Positions 15,107-23,446 of a stretch of DNA of 64,000 nucleotides are shown here, piece by piece (the stretch's first letter is position 1; the number at the start of each line of letters is the position of its first letter). Source of the stretch: JANPPS01 sp964242575 (lineage in GTDB: Bacteria > Pseudomonadota > Alphaproteobacteria > Acetobacterales > Acetobacteraceae); contig CAXTCN010000006.1 in the NCBI GenBank assembly GCA_964242575.1, positions 41,943 through 105,942 on the forward strand, in the 5' to 3' direction. Position numbers and translations under genes: made by a program. The notes under the pieces were generated by a model, which saw only the letters and a program-made list of their open reading frames with translations, was not told the origin of the DNA and searched no databases.

Positions 15107-15790
15107 ATGAGCAACCCTGATCGCCGTTCCTTCGACAGCCCTCGCCGCGGCACGCGCGGACGAGAACGCAGTGATGATTTTCCGCCGGCCCGCGGCCGGG
15201 ATGAGCCTTATGTGCCCCGGGACGCCTTCGTGCCGCGCGGCGGGGACCGCGCCCCGTCCGGCTTCGGCGCGCCGCGTGGCGCCGCTCCGTCCGGGCCGGA
15301 GACTGGAGCCGTCGTCAAGTGGTTCAACGCCGAGAAGGGGTTTGGCTTCGTCGAGCTTGAGGGGGGTGGCGGAGACGCGTTCCTGCATGTGAGCGTACTG
15401 TCCCGCGCTGGGCACCAGACAGTACAGCCGGGCGCACAGCTTCGCGTGTTGGTGTCGCCGGGCCAGAAGGGGCCGCAGATCGCCGAAGTGACGCGAGTGG
15501 ACGAGGGTGCGGCAGTGGCTCCGTCTTATGCGGCCGAGCGTCCGCGCCCGGCAGCCCGCACGCCAATCGACGCGAGCGCGGCGGTCGAGATGCGCGGGAC
15601 GGTGAAGTGGTTCAACGCCGAGAAGGGCTTTGGCTTCGTAATGCCTGACGGCGGCGGCAAGGATGTGTTCGTGCACATCTCCGCCCTGAACCGTGGTGGC
15701 TTGAGTGGGCTTGAGCCAAACCAGACCGTGCGGATGCAGGTGGCCGACGGCCGCCGTGGTCCAGAGGCCGTATCGGTCGAAGCGGCCTGA
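15107..15790 (+). CDS. Tandem cold-shock-domain protein with basic N-terminal extension
   Basis: A 227-residue protein with two cold-shock domains. Domain 1 starts near residue 67 (VVKWFNAEKGFGFVELEGGG, DAFLHVS). Domain 2 starts near residue 161 (TVKWFNAEKGFGFVMPDGGG, DVFVHIS). The first 60 residues are low-complexity, rich in Arg, Pro and Gly, and probably disordered RNA-binding sequence. A linker rich in Ala, Pro and Arg separates the domains. Two-domain cold-shock proteins occur in several alphaproteobacteria, where they bind RNA and act in cold or stationary-phase adaptation. The 142-bp upstream gap probably holds the promoter and leader; a TACTAT at about 15033 is a possible -10 without a clear -35. 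Confidence 0.92.
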   Translation: MSNPDRRSFDSPRRGTRGRERSDDFPPARGRDEPYVPRDAFVPRGGDRAPSGFGAPRGAAPSGPETGAVVKWFNAEKGFGFVELEGGGGDAFLHVSVLSRAGHQTVQPGAQLRVLVSPGQKGPQIAEVTRVDEGAAVAPSYAAERPRPAARTPIDASAAVEMRGTVKWFNAEKGFGFVMPDGGGKDVFVHISALNRGGLSGLEPNQTVRMQVADGRRGPEAVSVEAA

Positions 15791-15834
15791 CCCTTCTCTC
15801 CCAAACGGGAGCAAGGACGCGCGCGCCGGTTGGC

Positions 15835-16551
15835 ATGTCCAGCCGTGCCGCGCTGTTGGTCGTGAGCGTGTTGGCCGGGGCGACCGGACCACTTCCCGGG
15901 ATCGACGCCGCCGATCACCGGGTGCGTATCAATCCGGCCGGCCTGCCATGGGCCGCGGTGGCCCGGTTGCAGGTGCCTGGCGTGTCCCGCTGCACAGCCG
16001 TGTTGGTTGCACCGCATCTGGCCTTGACGGCGGCGCATTGCCTGTATGGGCTGCGGCTCGGTCACTTTGTGCCGCCCAGCTCAGTGCACGCGTTGCTGGG
16101 CTATGCGGGCGGCGGCTATGTCCGGCATGCGGTGGCGGTGTCCTATGCCGTGATGCCGGGCTTCAACCCCGGGGCTAATTCAGGGGGAGCCGGCGCGGAT
16201 TTGGCGCTGGTTCGCTTCGCTGAGCCGCTTGCCGACCGGGTCCTGCCGCTCGCGGTGGATGCGGTGGCTGGCACGGCGCTGATGCTGGGTGGCTACGGCC
16301 AGGACCGGGCCGAGGTGGTGCTGGCCGATGTCGGCTGCCTGGCTGGGAACACCGTAGCCGGCCGGGACGGGCGGCCCGTGCTGATGCACGACTGCGCCGG
16401 CACGCGCGGCACCAGCGGCGGACCGGTGCTGTCGCGCATGGCGGATGGCGCGTGGGGGCTGGTGGGCATACAGGTCGCCGCCAATGCCGGCGGCGTGGGC
16501 GGCGTGGCGGTGCCGGTGTCCACGGTGCGGGCCTTGCTGGCGGCGGAGTAG
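15835..16551 (+). CDS. Exported trypsin-like serine protease
   Basis: A 238-residue chymotrypsin-fold (S1/S6-like) serine peptidase with an N-terminal hydrophobic signal (ALLVVSVLAGATGPLPGIDA). The triad is readable: His in LALTAAHCLYG, Asp in GADLALVRFAEPL, and Ser in GTRGTSGGPVLSR. Four cysteines are available for disulfides, consistent with a periplasmic or secreted enzyme. There is no PDZ domain, so it is not DegP-like. It follows the tandem cold-shock gene by 44 bp on the same strand, but a shared transcript is not certain. The substrate is unknown. Confidence 0.88.
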   Translation: MSSRAALLVVSVLAGATGPLPGIDAADHRVRINPAGLPWAAVARLQVPGVSRCTAVLVAPHLALTAAHCLYGLRLGHFVPPSSVHALLGYAGGGYVRHAVAVSYAVMPGFNPGANSGGAGADLALVRFAEPLADRVLPLAVDAVAGTALMLGGYGQDRAEVVLADVGCLAGNTVAGRDGRPVLMHDCAGTRGTSGGPVLSRMADGAWGLVGIQVAANAGGVGGVAVPVSTVRALLAAE

Positions 16552-16553
16552 CG

Positions 16554-17729
16554 TCAGAGAGCCTGTCCAGCGCACCAGCCGCTGGCCCAGGCCCATTGGA
16601 AGTTGTAGCCGCCCAGCCAACCCGTCACGTCGGCCGCCTCGCCGATCACGAACAGGCCCGGCACCTGCACCGCCTGCATGGTCTTTGACGACAGAGCCCG
16701 GGTGTCCACGCCGCCCAACGTCACCTCAGCCTTTGCGTAGCCCTCCGACCCGGCGGGCGTGAGCCGCCAACGGTTCAGCTTGGCCGCGAGGTCCAGCAAC
16801 ATGCGGTCCGGCAAATCCGCGATGGGGCCGGGCCGCACGTGCGCGTCCGCCAGCGCGTGCGCAAGGCGGGCTGGCAGGGCCTCGGCCAGCACGGTGCGGA
16901 CCTCGGCTTTGGGCCGGGCGCGCTTGCGGCTCAACAGCACGGCGCCGGCGTCGGTGCCGGGCAGCATGTCCACATCGACCGCGCCCTGCTTTTGCCAGAA
17001 CGACGACGCCTGCAGGATGGCCGGGCCGGACAGCCCGCGGTGCGTGAACAGCATGGCGTCCTGGAACACCTGCCGCCCCGCCGCAGCGCTGACTGGAAGG
17101 GCGACGCCGCTCAACGGCTGCATCAGGGACAGGGCAGCGCCCTCGAAGGTGAGCGGCACCAGGCCCGGCCGAATGTCGGTCAGCGGCAGGCCGAACCGCC
17201 GCGCCGCATCGTGCGCGAAGCCGGTCGCGCCCATTTTGGGAATGGAGAGGCCGCCAGTCGCCAGCACGAGAACAGGGGCGGTGAACGTGCCGCCACTGGT
17301 CTCGACCCGGTAGTCCACGGAACGGGATAGCTCCGTCACCCGATGTCCCAGCCGCATGTCCACTCCGGCCGCCTCGCACTCCGCCAACAGCATGGCGACT
17401 ACGGCACCGGCCGACCCGTCGCAGAACAACTGGCCCAGCGCTTTCTCATGGTAGGCGATGCCGTGCTTGCGGATGAGCGCTACGAAGTCCTGCGCCGTGT
17501 AGCGGCTGAGCGCCGAGGTGCAGAAGCGTGGGTTGGCCGAGATGAACCGGTCCGGCGCGGTTTGTTCATTGGTGAAGTTGCAGCGCCCGCCGCCGGAGAT
17601 CAGGATTTTGGCGCCGGCCTGCGCGGCGTGGTCGAGCAACAGCACGCGCCGTCCCCGCCCACCCGCGGTCAGCGCGCACATCATGCCGGCAGCGCCCGCG
17701 CCGACTACGATCGCGTCGAACTTAGTCAT
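16554..17729 (-). CDS. HI0933/BaiN-type NAD(P)/FAD-dependent oxidoreductase
   Basis: A 391-residue flavoprotein of the HI0933/YhiN/BaiN group. The FAD-binding motif is AIVVGAGAAGMMCALTAGGRG at residues 6-26. A typical family block reads ISGGGRCNFTNEQ, and the second dinucleotide motif is LVLATGGLSIPKMGATGFA. The C-terminal FAD closing motif is GLFVIGEAADVTGWLGGYN. The physiological substrate of this group is unsettled in most bacteria. The gene converges with the serine protease gene, two bases separating the stops, and diverges from the AI-2E-type permease gene. Confidence 0.92.
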   Translation of the reverse strand: MTKFDAIVVGAGAAGMMCALTAGGRGRRVLLLDHAAQAGAKILISGGGRCNFTNEQTAPDRFISANPRFCTSALSRYTAQDFVALIRKHGIAYHEKALGQLFCDGSAGAVVAMLLAECEAAGVDMRLGHRVTELSRSVDYRVETSGGTFTAPVLVLATGGLSIPKMGATGFAHDAARRFGLPLTDIRPGLVPLTFEGAALSLMQPLSGVALPVSAAAGRQVFQDAMLFTHRGLSGPAILQASSFWQKQGAVDVDMLPGTDAGAVLLSRKRARPKAEVRTVLAEALPARLAHALADAHVRPGPIADLPDRMLLDLAAKLNRWRLTPAGSEGYAKAEVTLGGVDTRALSSKTMQAVQVPGLFVIGEAADVTGWLGGYNFQWAWASGWCAGQAL

Positions 17730-17853
17730 ACAATTTATGTGGGGCTGCCGGCGCAGGTCTCAACTAAACGATGATTGTTCCCGGCTTGCGGGAGCAAATC
17801 GACCGATCCTGCGTTGGATGCATTTGGCCGAATGGCCGCCGAGGGTTTGCACG

Positions 17854-19809
17854 ATGTCCGAGTCCAATTCCACTCTCGCCCGGTTGAAAACCAAAGTTTC
17901 AGCAGCGGACGCGCCTGGCTTGCAAAGCCTGCTGACGCTTGCTGCCGCGGTTGTGACGGTGGGTGCCTTGTACCTGGCGCGGGAGGTGCTGATCCCGATA
18001 ACCCTGGCGGTGCTGCTGTCGTTCGTGCTGGCGCCGGTGGTGGCCCTGTTGCGACGGGTCGGCCTGCCACGCGTGCCGGCCGTGCTGGCCGCCGTGCTGC
18101 TGGCACTCAGCGTCATCCTCACGTTGGGTGGCCTGATCGGCACTCAAGTCGCTGATCTTGCGAATGACGCGCCACGTTACGCCAGCACGGTCGAGCGTAA
18201 GATCGAGGCCGTCCGCGGCTACACGGTCGGACGGCTGACGGAGGTCACCGGACGGATGGGACGGCAGATGGAGTACTCTGGGTCAGCCGTGCCCGGCGCA
18301 CCTGCGACGCCAGAGCCGGCGCCCGGCGTGTCGGAAACCCCCAAGCCCATCCCAGTCGAGGTGCATCAGCCCGACCCCAACCCCCTCGATGTCGCCCAAC
18401 GCGTGCTGGCGCCGGTGCTGGCGCCGGTCGCTGAGATGTTCGTGATCCTGATCGTCTCGGTTTTCATCCTGATGCAGCAGGAGGATTTGCGCGACCGGAT
18501 CATCCGCCTGTTTGGATCGGGTGACTTGCACCGGACCACGGCCGCGATGGACGAGGCGGCAACGCGGTTGAGCCGCTACTTCCTCACCCAGCTTGCGCTC
18601 AATGCCGCGTTTGGCGTGGTGGTCGGGGTCGGCCTGTTGCTGATCGGCGTGCCAAACGCGCTGTTATGGGGCATCGTCGCCGCGCTGTTCCGGTTCGTGC
18701 CTTATATCGGAGCCATAGGCGCTGCCGTCATGCCGTTGCTGATGGCGGCGGCGGTGGACCCGGGCTGGACCATGGTCATTGCCGTGGCGGTGCTGTTCAT
18801 CGTGCTTGAGCCGATCTGGGGGCAGGTGATGGAGCCGCTCGTGTACGGCCACAGCACCGGGCTTTCGCCAATCTCGGTCGTGATCTCCGCGATATTCTGG
18901 GGCTGGCTGTGGGGTCCCGTGGGCCTGATTTTGTCGATGCCGCTCAGCCTTTGCCTGGTGGTGATGGGAAGGCATATCGACCGGTTGCAATTCATCGACG
19001 TGCTGCTGGGCGACCAGCCCGCGCTGACGCCGGCCGAGAGCTTTTACCAGCGCATCCTGGCCGGGGACGCGGACGAGGCGCTTGACCAAGCCGAGGTGCT
19101 GCTGCGCGACCGCTCGCTTTCGGCATACTACGACCAAGTCGCGCTGAAGGGCCTGCAACTCGCCGCCAACGACTCGCTCCGCGGGGTGCTGACGGACGCC
19201 CAGGTGCAGAATATCCAGGGCGTCACCGACAGCATCGTGCTTGATCTTGCCTCCCATGACGACGTGGAGCCGGCGGCCAAACGCGACGCGACGCCGGAAG
19301 CCGCCATTACGGCCAATGAGGTGCAGCAAGCGCCACCCGGCGTGATCGACCCGGCTTCGGAGAGCTTATCGCCGGAGTGGGCTGGTCCGGCCCCAGTGCT
19401 GTGCGTCGCAGGGCGTGGCGCCTTGGACGAGGCGGCGGCGGCGATGCTGGCGCAACTGTTGGCCAAGCATGGGTTGCCCGCCCGCGTCGTGTCGCAGACC
19501 GCGGTGTCGCGCGGGCATATCGAGGCGCTGGACGTGTCCGGGGTGGCGATGGTGTGCGTGTCCTACCTCGAGGCGAGCGGCAGCCCGTCGGCGCTGCGCT
19601 ACCTCATGCGCCGGCTGCGGCGGCGGCTGCCGAATGCGCCGGTGCTGGTGGGGTTGTGGCAGGCGGATGCAGACGTTTTGGCGGACGAGCGGCTGCGGAC
19701 GGCTGTTGGAGCGGACCTCTATGTAACGACGCTACGCGAGGCAGTGGACGCTTGCATTGCTGCCGCAAAAGCTTCGAAGGAGGTCGCGCGGGTGGCGGAG
19801 ACCGTGTAG
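17854..19809 (+). CDS. AI-2E family permease with extra C-terminal cytosolic domain
   Basis: A 651-residue inner-membrane protein of the AI-2E/PerM/TqsA transporter family. Membrane segments begin near LLTLAAAVVTVGALYL and end with the characteristic PISVVISAIFWGWLWGPVGL and PLSLCLVVMGRHI. A Pro-rich periplasmic loop lies between helices 3 and 4. After the roughly 375-residue permease there are some 275 further residues. First comes a helical region (YQRILAGDADEALDQAEVLL). Then, from about residue 513, comes an alpha/beta domain opening PVLCVAGRGALDEAAAAMLA that looks like a Rossmann or B12-binding-like fold. Transport substrate is unknown; quorum signals or small organic molecules are only family guesses. 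ATG 17854 is chosen; ATG 17818 is an in-frame alternative. Confidence 0.87.
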   Translation: MSESNSTLARLKTKVSAADAPGLQSLLTLAAAVVTVGALYLAREVLIPITLAVLLSFVLAPVVALLRRVGLPRVPAVLAAVLLALSVILTLGGLIGTQVADLANDAPRYASTVERKIEAVRGYTVGRLTEVTGRMGRQMEYSGSAVPGAPATPEPAPGVSETPKPIPVEVHQPDPNPLDVAQRVLAPVLAPVAEMFVILIVSVFILMQQEDLRDRIIRLFGSGDLHRTTAAMDEAATRLSRYFLTQLALNAAFGVVVGVGLLLIGVPNALLWGIVAALFRFVPYIGAIGAAVMPLLMAAAVDPGWTMVIAVAVLFIVLEPIWGQVMEPLVYGHSTGLSPISVVISAIFWGWLWGPVGLILSMPLSLCLVVMGRHIDRLQFIDVLLGDQPALTPAESFYQRILAGDADEALDQAEVLLRDRSLSAYYDQVALKGLQLAANDSLRGVLTDAQVQNIQGVTDSIVLDLASHDDVEPAAKRDATPEAAITANEVQQAPPGVIDPASESLSPEWAGPAPVLCVAGRGALDEAAAAMLAQLLAKHGLPARVVSQTAVSRGHIEALDVSGVAMVCVSYLEASGSPSALRYLMRRLRRRLPNAPVLVGLWQADADVLADERLRTAVGADLYVTTLREAVDACIAAAKASKEVARVAETV

Positions 19810-19825
19810 CCCGCGTCCTGCCGGC

Positions 19826-20920
19826 TCAGGGATCATTGGTGGGCGTTGATGGAGTGCGCAGGGTGTCAAGCGCAATCAAATGGCCGTCCCGCTCGAAGTG
19901 CCAGAACGTCCAGCCGTTGCAACTCGGAGCGTTCTGCACTGCTGCGCCGACCTGGTGGATGGAGCCACGGACCACGCCCGACACCAACGAGCCATCGGCC
20001 GCGACCGTGGCGGAGATGCGGCGTTGTCGGTCCACAAGCAGGGTGCCGGGCGGAACCAGGCCGCGTTCGACTAGGCTGCCGAATGGGACCCGCACCGCCT
20101 CGCGCCGGGTCGGCGTGGCGGACATGCCGTCGGGCGACGCCGGGCGCTCGCGGCGCACGCGGCCAATCGCGGCCTCCGCGTAGGCAGGATGCCGCTCCAT
20201 GCCGATGAAGCGCCGGTGTAGCCGCTTCGCCATGGCCGCCGTCGTGCCGGTGCCGAGAAAAGGGTCGAGCACGATGTCGCCCGGCGACGTGCTGGCCAGC
20301 AGCACCCGGTGCAACAGCGCCTCCGGCTTCTGCGTGGGATGCAGCTTGAGGCCGTGCTGGTTGCGCAGCCGTTCGGCGCCGGTGCACAGCGGCAGGAACC
20401 AGTCGCTGCGCATCTGTAGGTCGTCGTTCAGCGCCTTCATGGCTTGGTAGTTGAACCGGTAGCGGCTGTCCCGCCCGCGGGCCGCCCAAATCAACGTCTC
20501 GTGCGCGTTGGTGAAGCGGCGGCCCCGGAAGTTCGGCATGGGGTTGGATTTGCGCCAAACAACGTCGTTCAATATCCAGAAGCCAAGGTCCTGCAGGATG
20601 GCGCCGATGCGGAAAATGTTGTGGTAGGCGCCAATTACCCAAATGGTGCCGTCTTTGCACAACAGCCGGCGGCATTCGCCCAACCACTCGCGGGTAAAGG
20701 CGTCGTAGGCCGCGAAGTCGCTGAACTGGTCCCAATCGTCGTCCACCGGGTCCACGAGGCTGTCGTCAGGACGGCGCAGTTCGCCGCGGAGCTGGAGGTT
20801 GTACGGCGGGTCGGCGAACACGCAGTGGACCGAGGCGGGCGGCAGCATGCCCATGAGGGGGATGCAGTCGCCTAGCAGAACTTGGTCCAACGGCAACTCT
20901 CGTACGACGTCCACGCTCAA
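19826..20920 (-). CDS. ccrM: CcrM-type adenine-specific DNA methyltransferase (GANTC)
   Basis: CcrM methylates the adenine of GANTC and, in alphaproteobacteria, ties methylation state to the cell cycle. The order is beta-class: catalytic DPPY in CVFADPPYNLQLRGE near the N-terminus and the SAM motif ending in LDPFLGTGTTAAMAKRL. A C-terminal DNA-contacting domain of about 85 residues (GSLVERGLVPPGTLLVDRQ to GWTFWHFERDG) is present as in true CcrM. A TTG start at 20920 gives 364 residues and has a perfect AGGAGG (20926-20931) five bases upstream. A longer GTG-start version would overlap rnhB. It follows rnhB in the same direction. Convergent with the AI-2E-type permease gene, 16 bp apart. Confidence 0.92.
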   Translation of the reverse strand: MSVDVVRELPLDQVLLGDCIPLMGMLPPASVHCVFADPPYNLQLRGELRRPDDSLVDPVDDDWDQFSDFAAYDAFTREWLGECRRLLCKDGTIWVIGAYHNIFRIGAILQDLGFWILNDVVWRKSNPMPNFRGRRFTNAHETLIWAARGRDSRYRFNYQAMKALNDDLQMRSDWFLPLCTGAERLRNQHGLKLHPTQKPEALLHRVLLASTSPGDIVLDPFLGTGTTAAMAKRLHRRFIGMERHPAYAEAAIGRVRRERPASPDGMSATPTRREAVRVPFGSLVERGLVPPGTLLVDRQRRISATVAADGSLVSGVVRGSIHQVGAAVQNAPSCNGWTFWHFERDGHLIALDTLRTPSTPTNDP

Positions 20921-20966
20921 CCGCACCTCCTGGATGCGGCACACTGCCGATCCGCCGGTTGCCGCG

Positions 20967-21587
20967 TCAATCACCCGCCAGCAGCGCGAGCTGTCGGACG
21001 GTGCCGAATCCTGCTCGATGGTGGCGGCACGGCCCGACCCGGCGCAGCGCAGCCCGGTGCGCCGCCGTGCCGTAGCCCGCGTTGCGGTCCCAGCCGTATT
21101 CGGGGTAGCGGAGCGCCAGCCGGGCCATGATCCGGTCCCGGAGCACCTTCGCCACGATGGACGCGGCGGCGATCGACAACGAGAGGCCGTCGCCGCCGAC
21201 GCAGCAGCGCACCGGGCAGGGCAGGGCGGGCGCCTGGTTGCCGTCCACCAATGCGAGGTCAGGCGCCATGGGCAGCCGCAGCGCCGCGCGGCGCATGGCG
21301 AGCAGGGCAGCCTGCAGGATGTTGACCCGGCCGATCTCTGGCACTGACGCCGCGCCGACGCCGATTTCCGCCACACCGCTTGCGTGCAGGGCCATGAACG
21401 CGACGGCACGCGCGGCGGCGGTCAGCTTTTTGGAGTCGTCTAACAACTTGGCAAGGTCATGAGGGACGCCATGCGGGAACACCACCGCGGCAGCCACCAC
21501 CGGGCCAGCCAATGGCCCGCGCCCAGCCTCGTCAACGCCCGCCACGCGGCCGCTGTAGGCACGCTCCATGTCGAAGTTCGGACCCAC
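20967..21587 (-). CDS. rnhB: Ribonuclease HII
   Basis: RNase HII nicks RNA in RNA-DNA hybrids and at single ribonucleotides in DNA. Catalytic residues are seen in GVDEAGRGPLAGPVVAAAVV (Asp-Glu), and in ALVDGNQAPALPC with the third acidic residue. AAASIVAKVLRDRIMARL carries the conserved Ser-Lys segment. A GTG at 21587 gives MGPNFDMERAYSG, with GAGGGG four to five bases before it. That agrees with the usual xPNFDxE opening. ATG 21569 and TTG 21599 are alternatives. It lies directly upstream of ccrM, a pairing known from many alphaproteobacteria. Confidence 0.93.
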   Translation of the reverse strand: MGPNFDMERAYSGRVAGVDEAGRGPLAGPVVAAAVVFPHGVPHDLAKLLDDSKKLTAAARAVAFMALHASGVAEIGVGAASVPEIGRVNILQAALLAMRRAALRLPMAPDLALVDGNQAPALPCPVRCCVGGDGLSLSIAAASIVAKVLRDRIMARLALRYPEYGWDRNAGYGTAAHRAALRRVGPCRHHRAGFGTVRQLALLAGD

Positions 21588-21623
21588 GCCGCCCCTCAAC
21601 AGCTCAAGTGGCCGGTGTTCCGG

Positions 21624-22808
21624 TCAGAGCAGCGACAGTTGCGCGCCGCCTGGGGCTGGAACGGCAAACTGGGTGCAGTCCAACCGGTCTCGGACCAGGA
21701 AGCCGAGCTTCTGCTTCATGCGGGTGAAACGCTGCGCCAACAGGTCGGCATAGACGCCTTCGCCCGTGAAACGGTGGCCGAAGCGGCTGTCGTTCAGCTC
21801 GCCAGCCCGGGTCTCGCGCACCAGCGCCAGGACGCGGCGGGCGCGGTCCGGGACATGGTGCCGCAGCCAATCCGCAAAAATGTCGCGCAGCTCGTGCGGC
21901 AGGCGCAGCAGCACGTAACCGGCATGTTGCGCCCCACGCGCCCGCGCCGCTTGCAGAATGCTTTCCAACTCCAAGTCATTGAGGCCGGGGATCATGGGCG
22001 CCGCCAACACGCCAGCGGGCACGCCGGCTTGGTTCAAGGCCTCGATGGTTTGCAGGCGGCGGGCCGGAGACGCCGCGCGCGGCTCCATCCGGCGCGCCAG
22101 CACCGGGTCCAGCGTGGTGATCGACAGCCACACCCGCACTAGGCCACGGCGCGCCATGCGGGCCAGGATATCCAAGTCGCGCAGCACCCCGGCTGATTTA
22201 GTGATGATGCTGACCGGGTGCCCGAACCGCTCAAGCACCTCCAGCACCGCACGGGTCAGGCGCATCGTGCGCTCAACAGGCTGGTAGGGGTCGGTGTTCG
22301 AGCCGAGCGCCATCGGCTTCGGCACATAGCCGGGCCGGCTGATCTCGCGCTCCAGCAACGCCGCAACATTCGGCTTGAACACGATTTGCGTCTCGAACTC
22401 CAAGCCCGGGGAGAACCCAAGATAAGCGTGGCTTGGGCGGGCGTAGCAGTAAATGCAGCCGTGCTCGCAGCCCCGGTACGGGTTGACTGCGCGGTCGAAG
22501 CCGAGATCCGGGCTGCCGTTCCAGCTAATGGCGGTCCGGGTTTTGTCCCGTGTCAACACTGTCGGCAACGGCGGAAGGTCGGCTAGCTCCGCGGTGATCG
22601 CCTCCCAGCCATCCTCGACCGCCGTGGTCCCGTGCCGGTCGAAGCGCGGCTTCGGGTTGGCGGCTGCGCCACGCCCCGTTCGGGCCAGTGATCGCGCGCC
22701 TGCATCCGGTGCCGGCTCGGGCAACTCGGAGTTGGCAAAGGCGCTGAGCGCGTCGTAGTCGAGGTCAGTGCGGACGAGTTGGCGTCCGGCAACGGTCCCA
22801 TCCGGCAT
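21624..22808 (-). CDS. PA0069-family radical SAM protein
   Basis: A 394-residue radical SAM enzyme of the PA0069/SplB-related group. The [4Fe-4S]-binding triad is GCEHGCIYCYARPSHAYLG (CxxxCxxC), near residue 117. It is followed by FKPNVAALLEREI, LGSNTDPYQPVERTMRLTR, SIITKSAGVLRDLD and ITTLDPVLARRMEPRA, which are standard blocks for this family. The reaction is not established for the family; a relationship to spore-photoproduct-lyase-like enzymes suggests a DNA or nucleotide role, but this is inference. Its promoter region at 22840-22868 looks good. It is upstream of rnhB on the same strand. Confidence 0.93.
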   Translation of the reverse strand: MPDGTVAGRQLVRTDLDYDALSAFANSELPEPAPDAGARSLARTGRGAAANPKPRFDRHGTTAVEDGWEAITAELADLPPLPTVLTRDKTRTAISWNGSPDLGFDRAVNPYRGCEHGCIYCYARPSHAYLGFSPGLEFETQIVFKPNVAALLEREISRPGYVPKPMALGSNTDPYQPVERTMRLTRAVLEVLERFGHPVSIITKSAGVLRDLDILARMARRGLVRVWLSITTLDPVLARRMEPRAASPARRLQTIEALNQAGVPAGVLAAPMIPGLNDLELESILQAARARGAQHAGYVLLRLPHELRDIFADWLRHHVPDRARRVLALVRETRAGELNDSRFGHRFTGEGVYADLLAQRFTRMKQKLGFLVRDRLDCTQFAVPAPGGAQLSLL

Positions 22809-22839
22809 CGCTCAGTTTCCTATGCGTTCCTGATATCCC

Positions 22840-22868
22840 TCATAACCAACCTATAATCGGATCGTCAA
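22840..22868 (-). promoter_or_regulatory. Probable sigma-70-type promoter of the radical SAM gene
   Basis: On the minus strand TTGACG (22868-22863) and TTATGA (22845-22840) are separated by 17 bases. The ATG of the radical SAM gene is about 32 bases below the -10. This is one of the few AT-rich intervals in the region. The moaB gene, on the same strand, ends 30 bases upstream of the -35. Confidence 0.55.
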
Positions 22869-22897
22869 GAACAAACTACGAACGTGCCTCGGCTTGC

Positions 22898-23437
22898 CTA
22901 CTCGGCTGCGCGCAAGTGCTCCTGCAAGCGCGGCATAAGCTCGACCAAGTTGCAAGGCCGGTGCCGGTTGTCGAGTTGCCAGACCAGGATATCGTCCCAG
23001 GCGTCCTTCACCGCGCCGGTGCTGCCGGGCAGTGCGAACAGGTAGGTGCCGCTGGCGACGCCGGCCATGGCGCGGGACTGCATCGTCGAGGTGCCAATTT
23101 TTTGGTAGCTCAACATGCGGAACAGCTCGCCGAAACCTTCGATCCTTTTCTCCACCACGCGGTCGAACGCCTCGGGCGTCACGTCCCGGCCGGTGATGCC
23201 GGTGCCTCCGGTCGTGATGACGGCATCAATGGCCGAGTCGGCGATCCAATCGCGCAGCCGCTGCTCGATCAAGCCGGCGTCGTCTCGTACGATGGCCCGC
23301 GCCGCAACCGCGTGCCCGGCGGCCGTGATACGGGCGGCCAGCGTATCGCCGGAGCGGTCGTCAGCGGCGGTGCGGGTATCCGAGACCGTGAGGACAGCGA
23401 TGCTGACCGGCAGGAATGGACGGCTCTCGTCGATCAT
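22898..23437 (-). CDS. moaB: Molybdenum cofactor biosynthesis protein MoaB
   Basis: A 179-residue MogA/MoaB-type protein that adenylylates or binds molybdopterin during molybdenum cofactor assembly. It opens with LPVSIAVLTVSDTRTAADDRSGD and has the MPT-binding loop VITTGGTGITGRDVTPEAFD. YQKIGTSTMQSRAMAG and LFALPGSTGAVKDAWDDIL follow, as expected for MoaB. ATG 23437 is used. It lies nine bases downstream of the slt-type gene on the same strand. No other moa or mog genes are in the window. Confidence 0.93.
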   Translation of the reverse strand: MIDESRPFLPVSIAVLTVSDTRTAADDRSGDTLAARITAAGHAVAARAIVRDDAGLIEQRLRDWIADSAIDAVITTGGTGITGRDVTPEAFDRVVEKRIEGFGELFRMLSYQKIGTSTMQSRAMAGVASGTYLFALPGSTGAVKDAWDDILVWQLDNRHRPCNLVELMPRLQEHLRAAE

Positions 23438-23446
23438 GGCGCTTCC

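Noticed and set aside
15791..15834. Short CTCCC-GGGAG hairpin after the tandem cold-shock gene as terminator
   Set aside because: Five pairs only and no T run; not enough for a call.
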